Source: Acidocella sp. 35-58-6 (GTDB lineage Bacteria > Pseudomonadota > Alphaproteobacteria > Acetobacterales > Acetobacteraceae). From it: a stretch of 6,156 nt of DNA. The notes beneath the pieces were generated by a model. It made no database searches. It was not told where the DNA came from and saw nothing but the letters and a program-made list of their open reading frames with translations. The first letter of the stretch is position 1; every line of letters starts with the position of its first letter. The stretch is taken from NCBI GenBank assembly GCA_002281005.1, contig NCFD01000081.1:1-6156 (forward strand), in the 5' to 3' direction. Below are positions 1 to 4,993 of this stretch, piece by piece. Both the position numbers and the translations under genes were made by a program.

Positions 1-50
1 GTGAGGGATTGTGGTTATGCGGATGGCAACGGTGGAGTCGCACCCTAAGA

Positions 51-81
51 AGGCGGAATGCGCTTCGCTGTTCCGCCCTAC
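51..81 (-). repeat. REP-like extragenic palindrome with GTAG head
   Basis: Read on the minus strand, a GTAG tetranucleotide (78-81) directly precedes GGCGGAA (71-77 complement). This pairs perfectly with TTCCGCC (52-58 complement) around a 12-base loop that contains GCG/CGC and could form a small inner stem. GTAG followed by a GGCGGA...TCCGCC hairpin is the architecture of repetitive extragenic palindromes mobilised by REP-associated tyrosine transposases (established knowledge). Only one copy is visible, so the repeat status is inferred from resemblance. It lies 20 bases past the amidase stop codon and could also stabilise or end the leftward operon transcript, although no U-run follows it on that strand. 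Confidence 0.5.
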
Positions 82-100
82 GATTGCTACACTTGCCAGA

Positions 101-1573
101 TTAAACCGCCCGTCGCCCCGCCCACGGTTGCGCCACTTCTAACTGGCTGGCCAACCGGAACAACAGACCCTCGGCGCCAAACTTCGCTGAAAACTGCACG
201 CCCACCGGCATGCCATCCGCCCCCCAATGCAGTGGCACTGACATCGCCGGGCAGAATGTCATGTTCGCCAGTTGCGTGAACGGCGTGCGCTGCAAATTCT
301 CGAATGCCAGTTTATCCACAATACCAGACTTCAACAGCAGCCCGCCGCCGCGCACCGCCACCAGCAGTTTCACCATTTGCTGCTGCAGCTTCGGTGTTTC
401 CAGACTGCCGATTTTGGCCGGGCCCATCGCGGTGGTGGGGGTGAGGTAAACATCATAGGTTTCATGAAACGTCCCCACCGCGCGGGCAAAATCATTCCAT
501 TCCGCCCGCATGGTCACAAATTCTTCCGCTGACATTGAACGCCCCAGCAGCGCCACCGCCCGCGTATCAGGGTGGTATGAGCTTTCTGAAGCCCCCGTTA
601 GTTTTTCAAACTTTTTCACCGCCGCCGCCACATGGCCAAAATACATGGCCATGTAACAGCGCGACAATGCCGCACCGTTCACCGCGGGGGCGGCTTCCTC
701 AACAATATGCCCCAGTGATTCCAGCAATTTTGCTGTACCCTGCACGGCCTTCACCATCTCGGGCTCCACCACCCCGCCCACAGGTGAGGCGGTGGAGAAC
801 CCCACGCGCAAGCGTTCCACCTTCGCACCCATTTCCGCCACATAAGGCCGCTCGGGTGGCGCAATGATAAACGGATCACCTGCCGCGGGACCCGCCAGCG
901 CATCGAGCAATGCTGCGGAATCCCGCACCGAGCGCGAGACCCCGAGTGTCACATCACAGCCATCCCATTTCTCCCCCACCGCCGGGCCGGAGGGTACGCG
1001 CCCGCGTGAGGGTTTCAGGCCAAACAACCCGCAATAGGAAGCTGGAATCCGTATCGAGCCACCACCATCCGCCGCCGCCGCCATCGGCAAATACCCCGCC
1101 GCCACCGCCGCACCCGAGCCACCAGAGGAGCCACCCGGCGTACAGGCCAAATTCCAGGGGTTGCGGGTGGCACCATGCAGCTCGGTTTCGGTGGTGGCTT
1201 TCAGGGCTAGTTCCGGCGTGGTGGTGCTGCCCATAATCACCAGCCCCGCCGCCAGGTAGCGCTTCACAATCTCCGAGGTTTCAGTGGGCTTGTAGTCACG
1301 CAGCGCCACCGCCCCGCAGGTAAGGCGCTCGCCGGCGTAGGTTAAATCCATATCCTTCAGCAAAAACGGCACCCCGGCGAACGGGCCGCTCAGCGGTGCC
1401 TCCAGCTGCGCCTTGGCGCGGCTGCGCATATCAACCGCGATGGTATTAAACCTCGCCTCGCCAGCATCAACTTTGGCAAGTGCTGCCGCCAGCACCTCGG
1501 CGGCGGTTACCTGACCAGAGGCAACCAGCCCGGCCAGACCCGTTGCATCATATTGCTCATACTCGGTAAACAT
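101..1573 (-). CDS. Amidase-signature hydrolase, resembling 6-aminohexanoate cyclic-dimer hydrolase-type amidases
   Basis: A 490-residue, probably cytoplasmic serine amidase that hydrolyses a carboxamide bond; the substrate cannot be read from sequence. The amidase-signature Ser-cisSer-Lys triad is all visible: Lys73 in FLLKD, cis-Ser149 in PGGSSGGSGAA, and nucleophile Ser173 in DGGGSIRIPA. The 24-residue spacing between the two serines matches the family, as in FAAH. Length and triad positions are close to those of the nylon-oligomer hydrolase NylA (493 residues; K72, S150, S174 from memory), so a cyclic or linear amide substrate is possible. It is not GatA-like in context, since no gatB or gatC is nearby. 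No signal peptide or membrane segment is seen. The ATG at 1573 is supported by a purine-rich AGGGGGAA just upstream. It is the last gene of the leftward group, 36 bases after rsmD. The family is certain and the substrate unknown. Confidence 0.93.
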   Translation of the reverse strand: MFTEYEQYDATGLAGLVASGQVTAAEVLAAALAKVDAGEARFNTIAVDMRSRAKAQLEAPLSGPFAGVPFLLKDMDLTYAGERLTCGAVALRDYKPTETSEIVKRYLAAGLVIMGSTTTPELALKATTETELHGATRNPWNLACTPGGSSGGSGAAVAAGYLPMAAAADGGGSIRIPASYCGLFGLKPSRGRVPSGPAVGEKWDGCDVTLGVSRSVRDSAALLDALAGPAAGDPFIIAPPERPYVAEMGAKVERLRVGFSTASPVGGVVEPEMVKAVQGTAKLLESLGHIVEEAAPAVNGAALSRCYMAMYFGHVAAAVKKFEKLTGASESSYHPDTRAVALLGRSMSAEEFVTMRAEWNDFARAVGTFHETYDVYLTPTTAMGPAKIGSLETPKLQQQMVKLLVAVRGGGLLLKSGIVDKLAFENLQRTPFTQLANMTFCPAMSVPLHWGADGMPVGVQFSAKFGAEGLLFRLASQLEVAQPWAGRRAV

Positions 1574-1576
1574 GGC

Positions 1577-1584
1577 TTCCCCCT
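1577..1584 (-). promoter_or_regulatory. Ribosome binding site of the amidase gene
   Basis: AGGGGGAA on the minus strand ends three bases before the ATG at 1573 and supports that start. The 36-base gap to rsmD has no U-tract terminator, only a short CTGCC/GGCAG inverted repeat. The amidase is therefore probably co-transcribed with rsmD but initiated independently, unlike the coupled genes before it. Confidence 0.6.
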
Positions 1585-1609
1585 GCCGCTTTGGGCAGAG
1601 GATGGCCGA

Positions 1610-2167
1610 TTACGGCCTGGCATGCCAGAATAATAATCGCGCCTTGCCGTGCACCCGCTCAGCCAGAATTTCCGCCGGTGCTAGCTCATCCTCCGGCCCC
1701 AGTTCCGCCACCAGGATCGCCCCCGGCGCGATCCAGCCGGTTAAGGTGAGCGCGTGTAACGCACGCGGGATTAAATTCTGCCCGTAAGGCGGGTCAAAAA
1801 ACACCAGCTCATGCGGGTGCCCTGGCGGCGGGCGAAGCGCATCAGCGCCCATCACCCGGGTTTTTGCTTCAACCTTGCAGGCCACAATATTAGCCTTGAT
1901 CACCGCCTGCGCCTCACGCGAAAGTTCAATAAACGTGGCCGCCGCCGCCCCGCGTGAGAGCGCTTCCAGCCCAAACGCGCCGGTGCCGGCAAACACATCC
2001 AGCACCCGGGCTTTTTGCATGAACCCCACCCCAGCCCAGGGCGCGTGCAGCAGAATATCAAATGCCGCCTGGCGCGCCCGGCCGCTGGTGGGGCGTGTTG
2101 CCAATCCTGCAGGTGTGGCGAGCTTTTTGCCCTTCAACGTACCCGCGATAATTCGGGGATTGCTCAT
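1610..2167 (-). CDS. rsmD: 16S rRNA (guanine966-N2)-methyltransferase RsmD
   Basis: A 185-residue, S-adenosylmethionine-dependent N2-methyltransferase of the small ribosomal subunit. In E. coli RsmD modifies G966 in assembled 30S particles. The N-terminus carries the family pattern RIIAGTLKGKKL followed by RPTSGRARQAAFDIL (residues 25-39). SAM-binding motif I is VLDVFAGTGAFGLEALSRG (55-73). The catalytic FFDPPYG (123-129) is the DPPY variant of the N/DPPY motif used for exocyclic amino methylation. Length is normal for the family (about 180-200). The ATG at 2167 overlaps the stop codon of the pseudouridine synthase gene by ATGA, which suggests translational coupling. In many alphaproteobacteria rsmD sits beside an rluB-like gene and tadA, and this locus keeps that neighbourhood. 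Confidence 0.95.
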   Translation of the reverse strand: MSNPRIIAGTLKGKKLATPAGLATRPTSGRARQAAFDILLHAPWAGVGFMQKARVLDVFAGTGAFGLEALSRGAAAATFIELSREAQAVIKANIVACKVEAKTRVMGADALRPPPGHPHELVFFDPPYGQNLIPRALHALTLTGWIAPGAILVAELGPEDELAPAEILAERVHGKARLLFWHARP

Positions 2168-2916
2168 TTCTTCAGGCTTGGGATTTGCTCGCGCAAAATC
2201 TTGCCGTTCACTTCCTCCACCGCGCCACGTTCCAAAAGACCCAACTGGAACGGCCCGTACGCCACCCTGATGAGGCGCGTGACCGGCAGGAGCAGCGCAT
2301 CCATCACCCGGCGGATTTCACGGTTTTTGCCTTCCTTCAATGAAACACTCAGCCAGGTATTGGCGCGCTGCACGGAATCCACCGCCGCCTCGATCGGCCC
2401 GAACTGCTCACCGTCCACCACCATGCCGTCAGCCAGCCGCCGCAATTTATCCGGCGCCACGCCGCCATGCACCCGCACCCGGTAGCGCCGCAGCCAGCCG
2501 GTGGAGGGCAATTCCAACTGGCGCGAGAGGGCGCCGTCGTTGGTTAATAGCAGCAGCCCTTCGGAGGTTAAATCCAGCCGCCCCACGCTGATCACGCGCG
2601 GCAAATCCGGTGGCAGCCTTTCAAACACGGTGGAGCGGCCTTCGGGGTCCTTATGGGTGGTTACCAGACCATCGGGCTTATGGTAGCGCCACAGCCGCGT
2701 GCGCTCGGGCTCGCTCACTGGCTTCCCATTCACCACCACCATGTCGCCGGGGTTCACAAACACCGCCGGGTGCGTAACATCCTCATTATTCATCCGCACC
2801 TTGCCCGCCGCGATCAGCGCCTCAGCATCTCGCCGGCTGGCGATACCGGCACGCGAGAGATATTTGGCAATGCGCTCACCACGCGGCGCTTCATTAGCGG
2901 GAGTGTCATCAGTCAT
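2164..2916 (-). CDS. rluB: RsuA/RluB-family 23S rRNA pseudouridine synthase
   Basis: A 250-residue pseudouridine synthase. An S4 RNA-binding domain occupies about residues 13-65, including RIAKYLSRAGIASRRDAEALI. The catalytic domain has GRLDLTSEGLLLLTNDG, with catalytic Asp115. The C-terminal KEGKNREIRRVMDAL (194-208) is diagnostic of the RsuA/RluB/RluE/RluF group. RluB converts U2605 of E. coli 23S rRNA to pseudouridine; the RluB assignment rather than RsuA rests on the S4 domain, the length and the rsmD/tadA neighbourhood, so the exact target is inferred. The long low-complexity C-terminal tail found in many alphaproteobacterial homologues is absent. The ATG at 2916 has an AGGAG seven bases upstream and overlaps the preceding hydrolase stop by ATGA. 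Confidence 0.9.
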   Translation of the reverse strand: MTDDTPANEAPRGERIAKYLSRAGIASRRDAEALIAAGKVRMNNEDVTHPAVFVNPGDMVVVNGKPVSEPERTRLWRYHKPDGLVTTHKDPEGRSTVFERLPPDLPRVISVGRLDLTSEGLLLLTNDGALSRQLELPSTGWLRRYRVRVHGGVAPDKLRRLADGMVVDGEQFGPIEAAVDSVQRANTWLSVSLKEGKNREIRRVMDALLLPVTRLIRVAYGPFQLGLLERGAVEEVNGKILREQIPSLKK

Positions 2917-3623
2917 TGTGCGGCTCCTATCAGGGCGGCAAATATTCGGGCGTCACCGGCGTCGATCAAATATTCTGGGTGCCACTGTACGCCTAAGCAA
3001 AATTTGTAGGCGGCATCTTCAATACCTTCAATCACGCCGTCCGCCGCCAGCGCATTCACGGTGGCGCGGCCAGCCTCCCGCACCGCCTGATGGTGCGAGG
3101 TGTTCACCTGCATCACATCGGCGCCGACGATTTTATGCAGCAACGTGCCGGGCAGAATTTTCACCGGGTGGCCGGGTTCGTAATGCGAGGTGCTTTGCTC
3201 ATGCGCCAACGCATCAGCCACGGCATCAGGAATATGCTGGATCAGCGTGCCACCCAGCGCCACCGCCAGCAGTTGCTCGCCACCGCAAATGCCCAGCACC
3301 GGCATATTGCGGGCCAGAGCCCCTTGCAGCAGCGCCATCTCCGCTTCGGTGCGCCCGGCCTTTAACGCCACCGTACCATGCCGTTCGGTATCGCCATATA
3401 AAGCCGGGTCCACATCGAACGCCCCGCCAGTGACGATCAGCGCATCCAGCCGGTCCAGATACGCTGTCGCCAAACCAGGGTCATGCGGAATTGCCACCGC
3501 CAGCCCGCCAGCCGCCGCCACGGCTTGCGTGTAATTTTGCCGGAGCGCGTACCAGGGATATTTTGAGTAGCCGCCGGGTTGCTCGGCATCGAGCGTCAGC
3601 CCGACCAAAGGAAGTTTTGCCAT
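2913..3623 (-). CDS. Class I glutamine amidotransferase-like hydrolase (peptidase C26, gamma-glutamyl-GABA hydrolase type)
   Basis: A 236-residue cytoplasmic hydrolase of the peptidase C26 family, which includes PuuD (gamma-glutamyl-gamma-aminobutyrate hydrolase of putrescine breakdown). All key elements are present: TGGAFDVDPALYG (65-77), the nucleophile elbow GICGGEQ with Cys113, the family motif NTSHHQAV (174-181), and the second part of the triad in GVQWHPEYL with His215 and Glu217. Length is close to PuuD (about 250). The elbow has Gly-Gly after Cys where PuuD has Arg-Gly, a variant whose effect I cannot judge. No other puu genes are visible, so the gamma-glutamyl-GABA substrate is only a family guess; another gamma-glutamyl amide is possible. 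It is the first gene of the leftward operon, coupled to rluB by ATGA. Its only Shine-Dalgarno candidate (AGG, seven bases before the ATG) is part of the large dyad at 3630-3666. Confidence 0.88.
   Translation of the reverse strand: MAKLPLVGLTLDAEQPGGYSKYPWYALRQNYTQAVAAAGGLAVAIPHDPGLATAYLDRLDALIVTGGAFDVDPALYGDTERHGTVALKAGRTEAEMALLQGALARNMPVLGICGGEQLLAVALGGTLIQHIPDAVADALAHEQSTSHYEPGHPVKILPGTLLHKIVGADVMQVNTSHHQAVREAGRATVNALAADGVIEGIEDAAYKFCLGVQWHPEYLIDAGDARIFAALIGAAQ
2924..2928 (-). promoter_or_regulatory. Ribosome binding site of rluB
   Basis: AGGAG on the minus strand lies seven bases before the ATG at 2916, inside the last codons of the upstream hydrolase gene. It confirms the ATGA-overlap start and shows that rluB can recruit ribosomes itself as well as by coupling. 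Confidence 0.7.
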
Positions 3624-3629
3624 GCGCTG

Positions 3630-3666
3630 ACCTAGTATCGTCTTTTCATGAAAGCCGATACTAGGT
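3630..3666. promoter_or_regulatory. 37-base perfect-arm dyad upstream of the C26 hydrolase gene (operator or RNA hairpin)
   Basis: Two 11-base arms, acctagtatcg (3630-3640) and cgatactaggt (3656-3666), are exact reverse complements separated by 15 bases. The spacer itself holds a nearly concentric palindrome, tttcatgaaa (3644-3653). The dyad begins seven bases before the hydrolase ATG, so the proximal arm contains that gene's AGG ribosome binding site. The distal arm holds a candidate -10 box. Because the flanking genes diverge, it is not placed as a terminator for either. An operator for a dimeric repressor, or a leader hairpin that masks the ribosome binding site, would both fit. Confidence 0.6.
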
Positions 3667-3686
3667 TTGATTTTCTGAGCGGCTAA
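3658..3686 (-). promoter_or_regulatory. Candidate promoter of the hydrolase-rluB-rsmD-amidase operon
   Basis: On the minus strand TTAGCC (3681-3686, three of six -35 matches) and TAGTAT (3658-3663, four of six -10 matches) are separated by exactly 17 bases. Transcription would start near 3651, inside the dyad. The matches are modest and sigma-70 promoters of alphaproteobacteria are degenerate, so the spacing and position are the main support. Confidence 0.3.
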
Positions 3687-3690
3687 TTCA

Positions 3691-3712
3691 CGTGGTGGTC
3701 AGCACCACCACG
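3691..3712. promoter_or_regulatory. Compact 9-bp stem, 4-base-loop inverted repeat in the tadA leader
   Basis: cgtggtggt (3691-3699) pairs perfectly with accaccacg (3704-3712) around the loop cagc. On neither strand does a T-run follow, so it does not look like an intrinsic terminator. It lies 45 bases before the chosen tadA start and between the two divergent genes, so it may be a regulator site or a structure in the tadA mRNA leader. Confidence 0.45.
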
Positions 3713-3756
3713 ATCGGGTGCTGGACCTTGCGGCGGGGGCAAGGCAAGAAAGTGCC

Positions 3757-4212
3757 ATGAGCCCCCCGGAAACCCCTATGGAGATCGCCCTGAGCGAAGC
3801 TCAAGCCGCCGCGGCAAGAGGCGAGGTGCCGGTGGGTGCAGTCATCACCGATGCGGTTGGTAAGGTCATCGCCAAAGCCGGCAATCGGGTCGAGGCGGAA
3901 AACAACCCGGCCCGTCACGCCGAAATGCTGGTGCTGGCCGCTGCTAGCGCCGCCCTAGGGACTCGCTACCTTGCCGAGCACACACTCACCGTCACGCTGG
4001 AACCCTGCGCGATGTGCGCCGGGGCCATCGCCGCCTACCGGGTAAAAAAGCTGGTCTTCGCCGCCTACGATGCGAAATCCGGCGCCATCGACCATGGCCC
4101 CCGCATCTTCAACCACACCACCACCCACCACAAACCCGAAATCATCGGCGGCGTGGGAGAACAAGCGGCGGCTGAGATGCTGCGGGCGTTTTTCGCGGGC
4201 AAACGCGGGTAA
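3757..4212 (+). CDS. tadA: tRNA-specific adenosine deaminase TadA
   Basis: A 151-residue zinc-dependent deaminase that converts the wobble adenosine A34 to inosine in tRNA-Arg(ACG). This lets one tRNA read several arginine codons, and the enzyme is usually essential. Motifs with the ATG at 3757 as residue 1: RGEVPVGAVI (21-30), HAE with zinc ligand His54 and proton shuttle Glu56, PCAMC with zinc ligands Cys84 and Cys87, and the C-terminal FF (145-146) of the RNA-binding helix. The 3757 start gives a normal length. An in-frame GTG at 3718 would add 13 atypical residues, and the ATG at 3778 would leave out the helix start. The residues before HAE read NNPAR rather than the common DPTA, a mild deviation. 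The gene diverges from the hydrolase operon, and parD begins 40 bases after its stop without a terminator. Confidence 0.94.
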   Translation: MSPPETPMEIALSEAQAAAARGEVPVGAVITDAVGKVIAKAGNRVEAENNPARHAEMLVLAAASAALGTRYLAEHTLTVTLEPCAMCAGAIAAYRVKKLVFAAYDAKSGAIDHGPRIFNHTTTHHKPEIIGGVGEQAAAEMLRAFFAGKRG

Positions 4213-4226
4213 TTCCTTTGCCGCGA

Positions 4227-4241
4227 TACCAAATTATGGTA
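4227..4241. promoter_or_regulatory. Small dyad before parD, candidate ParD autoregulatory operator
   Basis: tacca (4227-4231) and tggta (4237-4241) are exact inverted repeats around aatta. The element sits 11 bases before the parD ATG. Ribbon-helix-helix antitoxins of the ParD family bind short inverted repeats over their own promoter, so an autoregulatory operator is the natural reading. A weak promoter (TTGCCG at 4218-4223, then 17 bases, then ACTTAA at 4241-4246) would overlap it. I see no good Shine-Dalgarno, so the parD transcript could be leaderless. Confidence 0.45.
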
Positions 4242-4252
4242 CTTAACATGCC

Positions 4253-4507
4253 ATGCCCCTCAAAAACACCTCCTTCAGCCTCGGCGAGCATTTCAACCGC
4301 TTCATCGAAACCCAGGTGAAGCAAGGCCGCTACCAGAACGCCAGTGATGTTGTGCGCACCGGACTGCGGCTTCTGGAAGAACAGGAAACCAAACTCGCCG
4401 CGCTGCGGGCGGCGCTGATTGAGGGTGAGCAAAGTGGCCCTGCCAGCGAATTTGACTTCGAAGCCTTCATTGCACGCAAACAGGCCGCCAAGCCCTCAGT
4501 GGCATGA
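4253..4507 (+). CDS. parD: ParD-family type II antitoxin
   Basis: An 84-residue antitoxin that binds and neutralises the adjacent ParE-like toxin and represses the operon. The ribbon-helix-helix DNA-binding domain spans about residues 3-45: strand NTSFSLG, helices around HFNRFIETQVKQGRY, then NASDVVRTGLRLLEEQE, the typical ParD signature. The C-terminal part (46-84: KLAALRAALIEGEQSG, then an acidic FDFEAF) matches the toxin-wrapping tail that folds on ParE. Length is normal (about 80-90). The stop overlaps the parE start by ATGA. There is no clear ribosome binding site; a second ATG at 4248 is out of frame. The context, on the chromosome behind tadA, indicates a solitary chromosomal toxin-antitoxin pair, not a plasmid maintenance region. 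Confidence 0.93.
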   Translation: MPLKNTSFSLGEHFNRFIETQVKQGRYQNASDVVRTGLRLLEEQETKLAALRAALIEGEQSGPASEFDFEAFIARKQAAKPSVA

Positions 4508-4797
4508 CCTGCCGCCTGCTTCTGTCGCCAAAAGCCCAAGCCGACCTTGAGCAGATTTGGGAACACACGACGGAGCGATGGGGAATGGAGCAGGCTGAAG
4601 TTTACACGCGCGTCCTTTGGCAACATCTAAATGGCATCGCAACGCACCCCGGCCTCGGCACCTCATGCCCGATCATCCGCCCCGGCTATCGCCGATTTAA
4701 ATCCGGGACACATGTCATTTTCTACCAACAAGCCGGCGATGATGTGTCGATTATACGGATTTTACACGAGCGGATGGATTTTGAGCGGCATATTTAG
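4504..4797 (+). CDS. parE: ParE-family type II toxin
   Basis: A 97-residue toxin of the RelE/ParE superfamily. ParE proteins typically poison DNA gyrase, while RelE proteins cleave mRNA at the ribosome; this one is ParE-like by sequence. Visible signatures are LSPKAQADLEQIWEHT near the N-terminus (7-22), GMEQAEVYTRVL (27-38), HPGLG (48-52), RPGYRRFKSGTHVIFY (59-74), and the terminal IIRILHERMD (83-92). The family residues appear intact and length is normal, so the toxin may be active. Translation is coupled to parD through ATGA, which keeps the antitoxin ahead of the toxin. A terminator follows 78 bases after the stop. The gyrase target is inferred from the family. Confidence 0.93.
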   Translation: MTCRLLLSPKAQADLEQIWEHTTERWGMEQAEVYTRVLWQHLNGIATHPGLGTSCPIIRPGYRRFKSGTHVIFYQQAGDDVSIIRILHERMDFERHI

Positions 4798-4832
4798 GTG
4801 AGCCGATGCGCCGAGCATGTCTCTGGCGTTTA

Positions 4833-4866
4833 CTTTCGCCCGTGACCACGAAAGCGGCCATCCATG
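4833..4866. repeat. Possible degenerate intergenic repeat
   Basis: The stretch cgaaagcggccatccatgcc (4849-4868) resembles the widespread proteobacterial intergenic repeat of the form cccgcgaaagcgggcatccatg, but the hairpin of that element is disrupted here. A 6-base inverted repeat, ctttcg (4833-4838) and cgaaag (4849-4854), remains. The resemblance is from memory of sequence style, with no second copy in the window. Confidence 0.2.
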
Positions 4867-4874
4867 CCTTACCC

Positions 4875-4922
4875 AAGGCGGCGCTAGGGTTTTCATCTTC
4901 ATACAAACCCAGCCGCCTTTTT
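4875..4922 (+). terminator. Intrinsic terminator of parDE
   Basis: aaggcggc (4875-4882) pairs with gccgcctt (4912-4919). An inner stem, gggttt (4887-4892) with aaaccc (4905-4910), extends it, leaving a 12-base loop. The descending arm runs into TTTTT (4918-4922). A GC-rich stem followed by a T-run on the plus strand fits a rho-independent terminator for the toxin-antitoxin transcript. It would also protect the convergent regulator gene at 4994 from read-through. Confidence 0.7.
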
Positions 4923-4993
4923 CAAACCAGAGTGATAACGTCGAAATAAGTGCGAACGCGGACTGCATGGCAATGACTAATCACAAGGGGCAC

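Larger units (their letters stand above)
4798..4993. other. Non-coding gap between convergent parE and the ScfR-type regulator gene
   Basis: This 196-base gap contains the terminator and the possible repeat remnant described separately. Open frames across it on both strands are short, lack ribosome binding sites, cross the terminator stem and give no recognisable protein. I see no tRNA, promoter or attachment site here, and no clear terminator for the leftward regulator gene. Confidence 0.6.

Noticed and set aside
1..48. Open frame from the left edge to a TAA at 46-48 on the plus strand, possibly the tail of a gene.
   Set aside because: Only 15 residues, glycine-rich and without any recognisable family; it cannot be told from chance.
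1061..1120. CCG/GCC-rich run that looks like a trinucleotide repeat.
   Set aside because: It is the codon run for alanine and glycine around the amidase nucleophile loop, which the family conserves.
2699..3433. Long open frame on the plus strand opposite rluB and the C26 hydrolase.
   Set aside because: Arginine-, proline- and alanine-rich product typical of antisense reading in GC-rich DNA; it spans the junction of two certain genes.
3718..3756. Earlier in-frame GTG start for tadA.
   Set aside because: No ribosome binding site, and the added residues are not part of TadA; the GTG lies only five bases after the hairpin.
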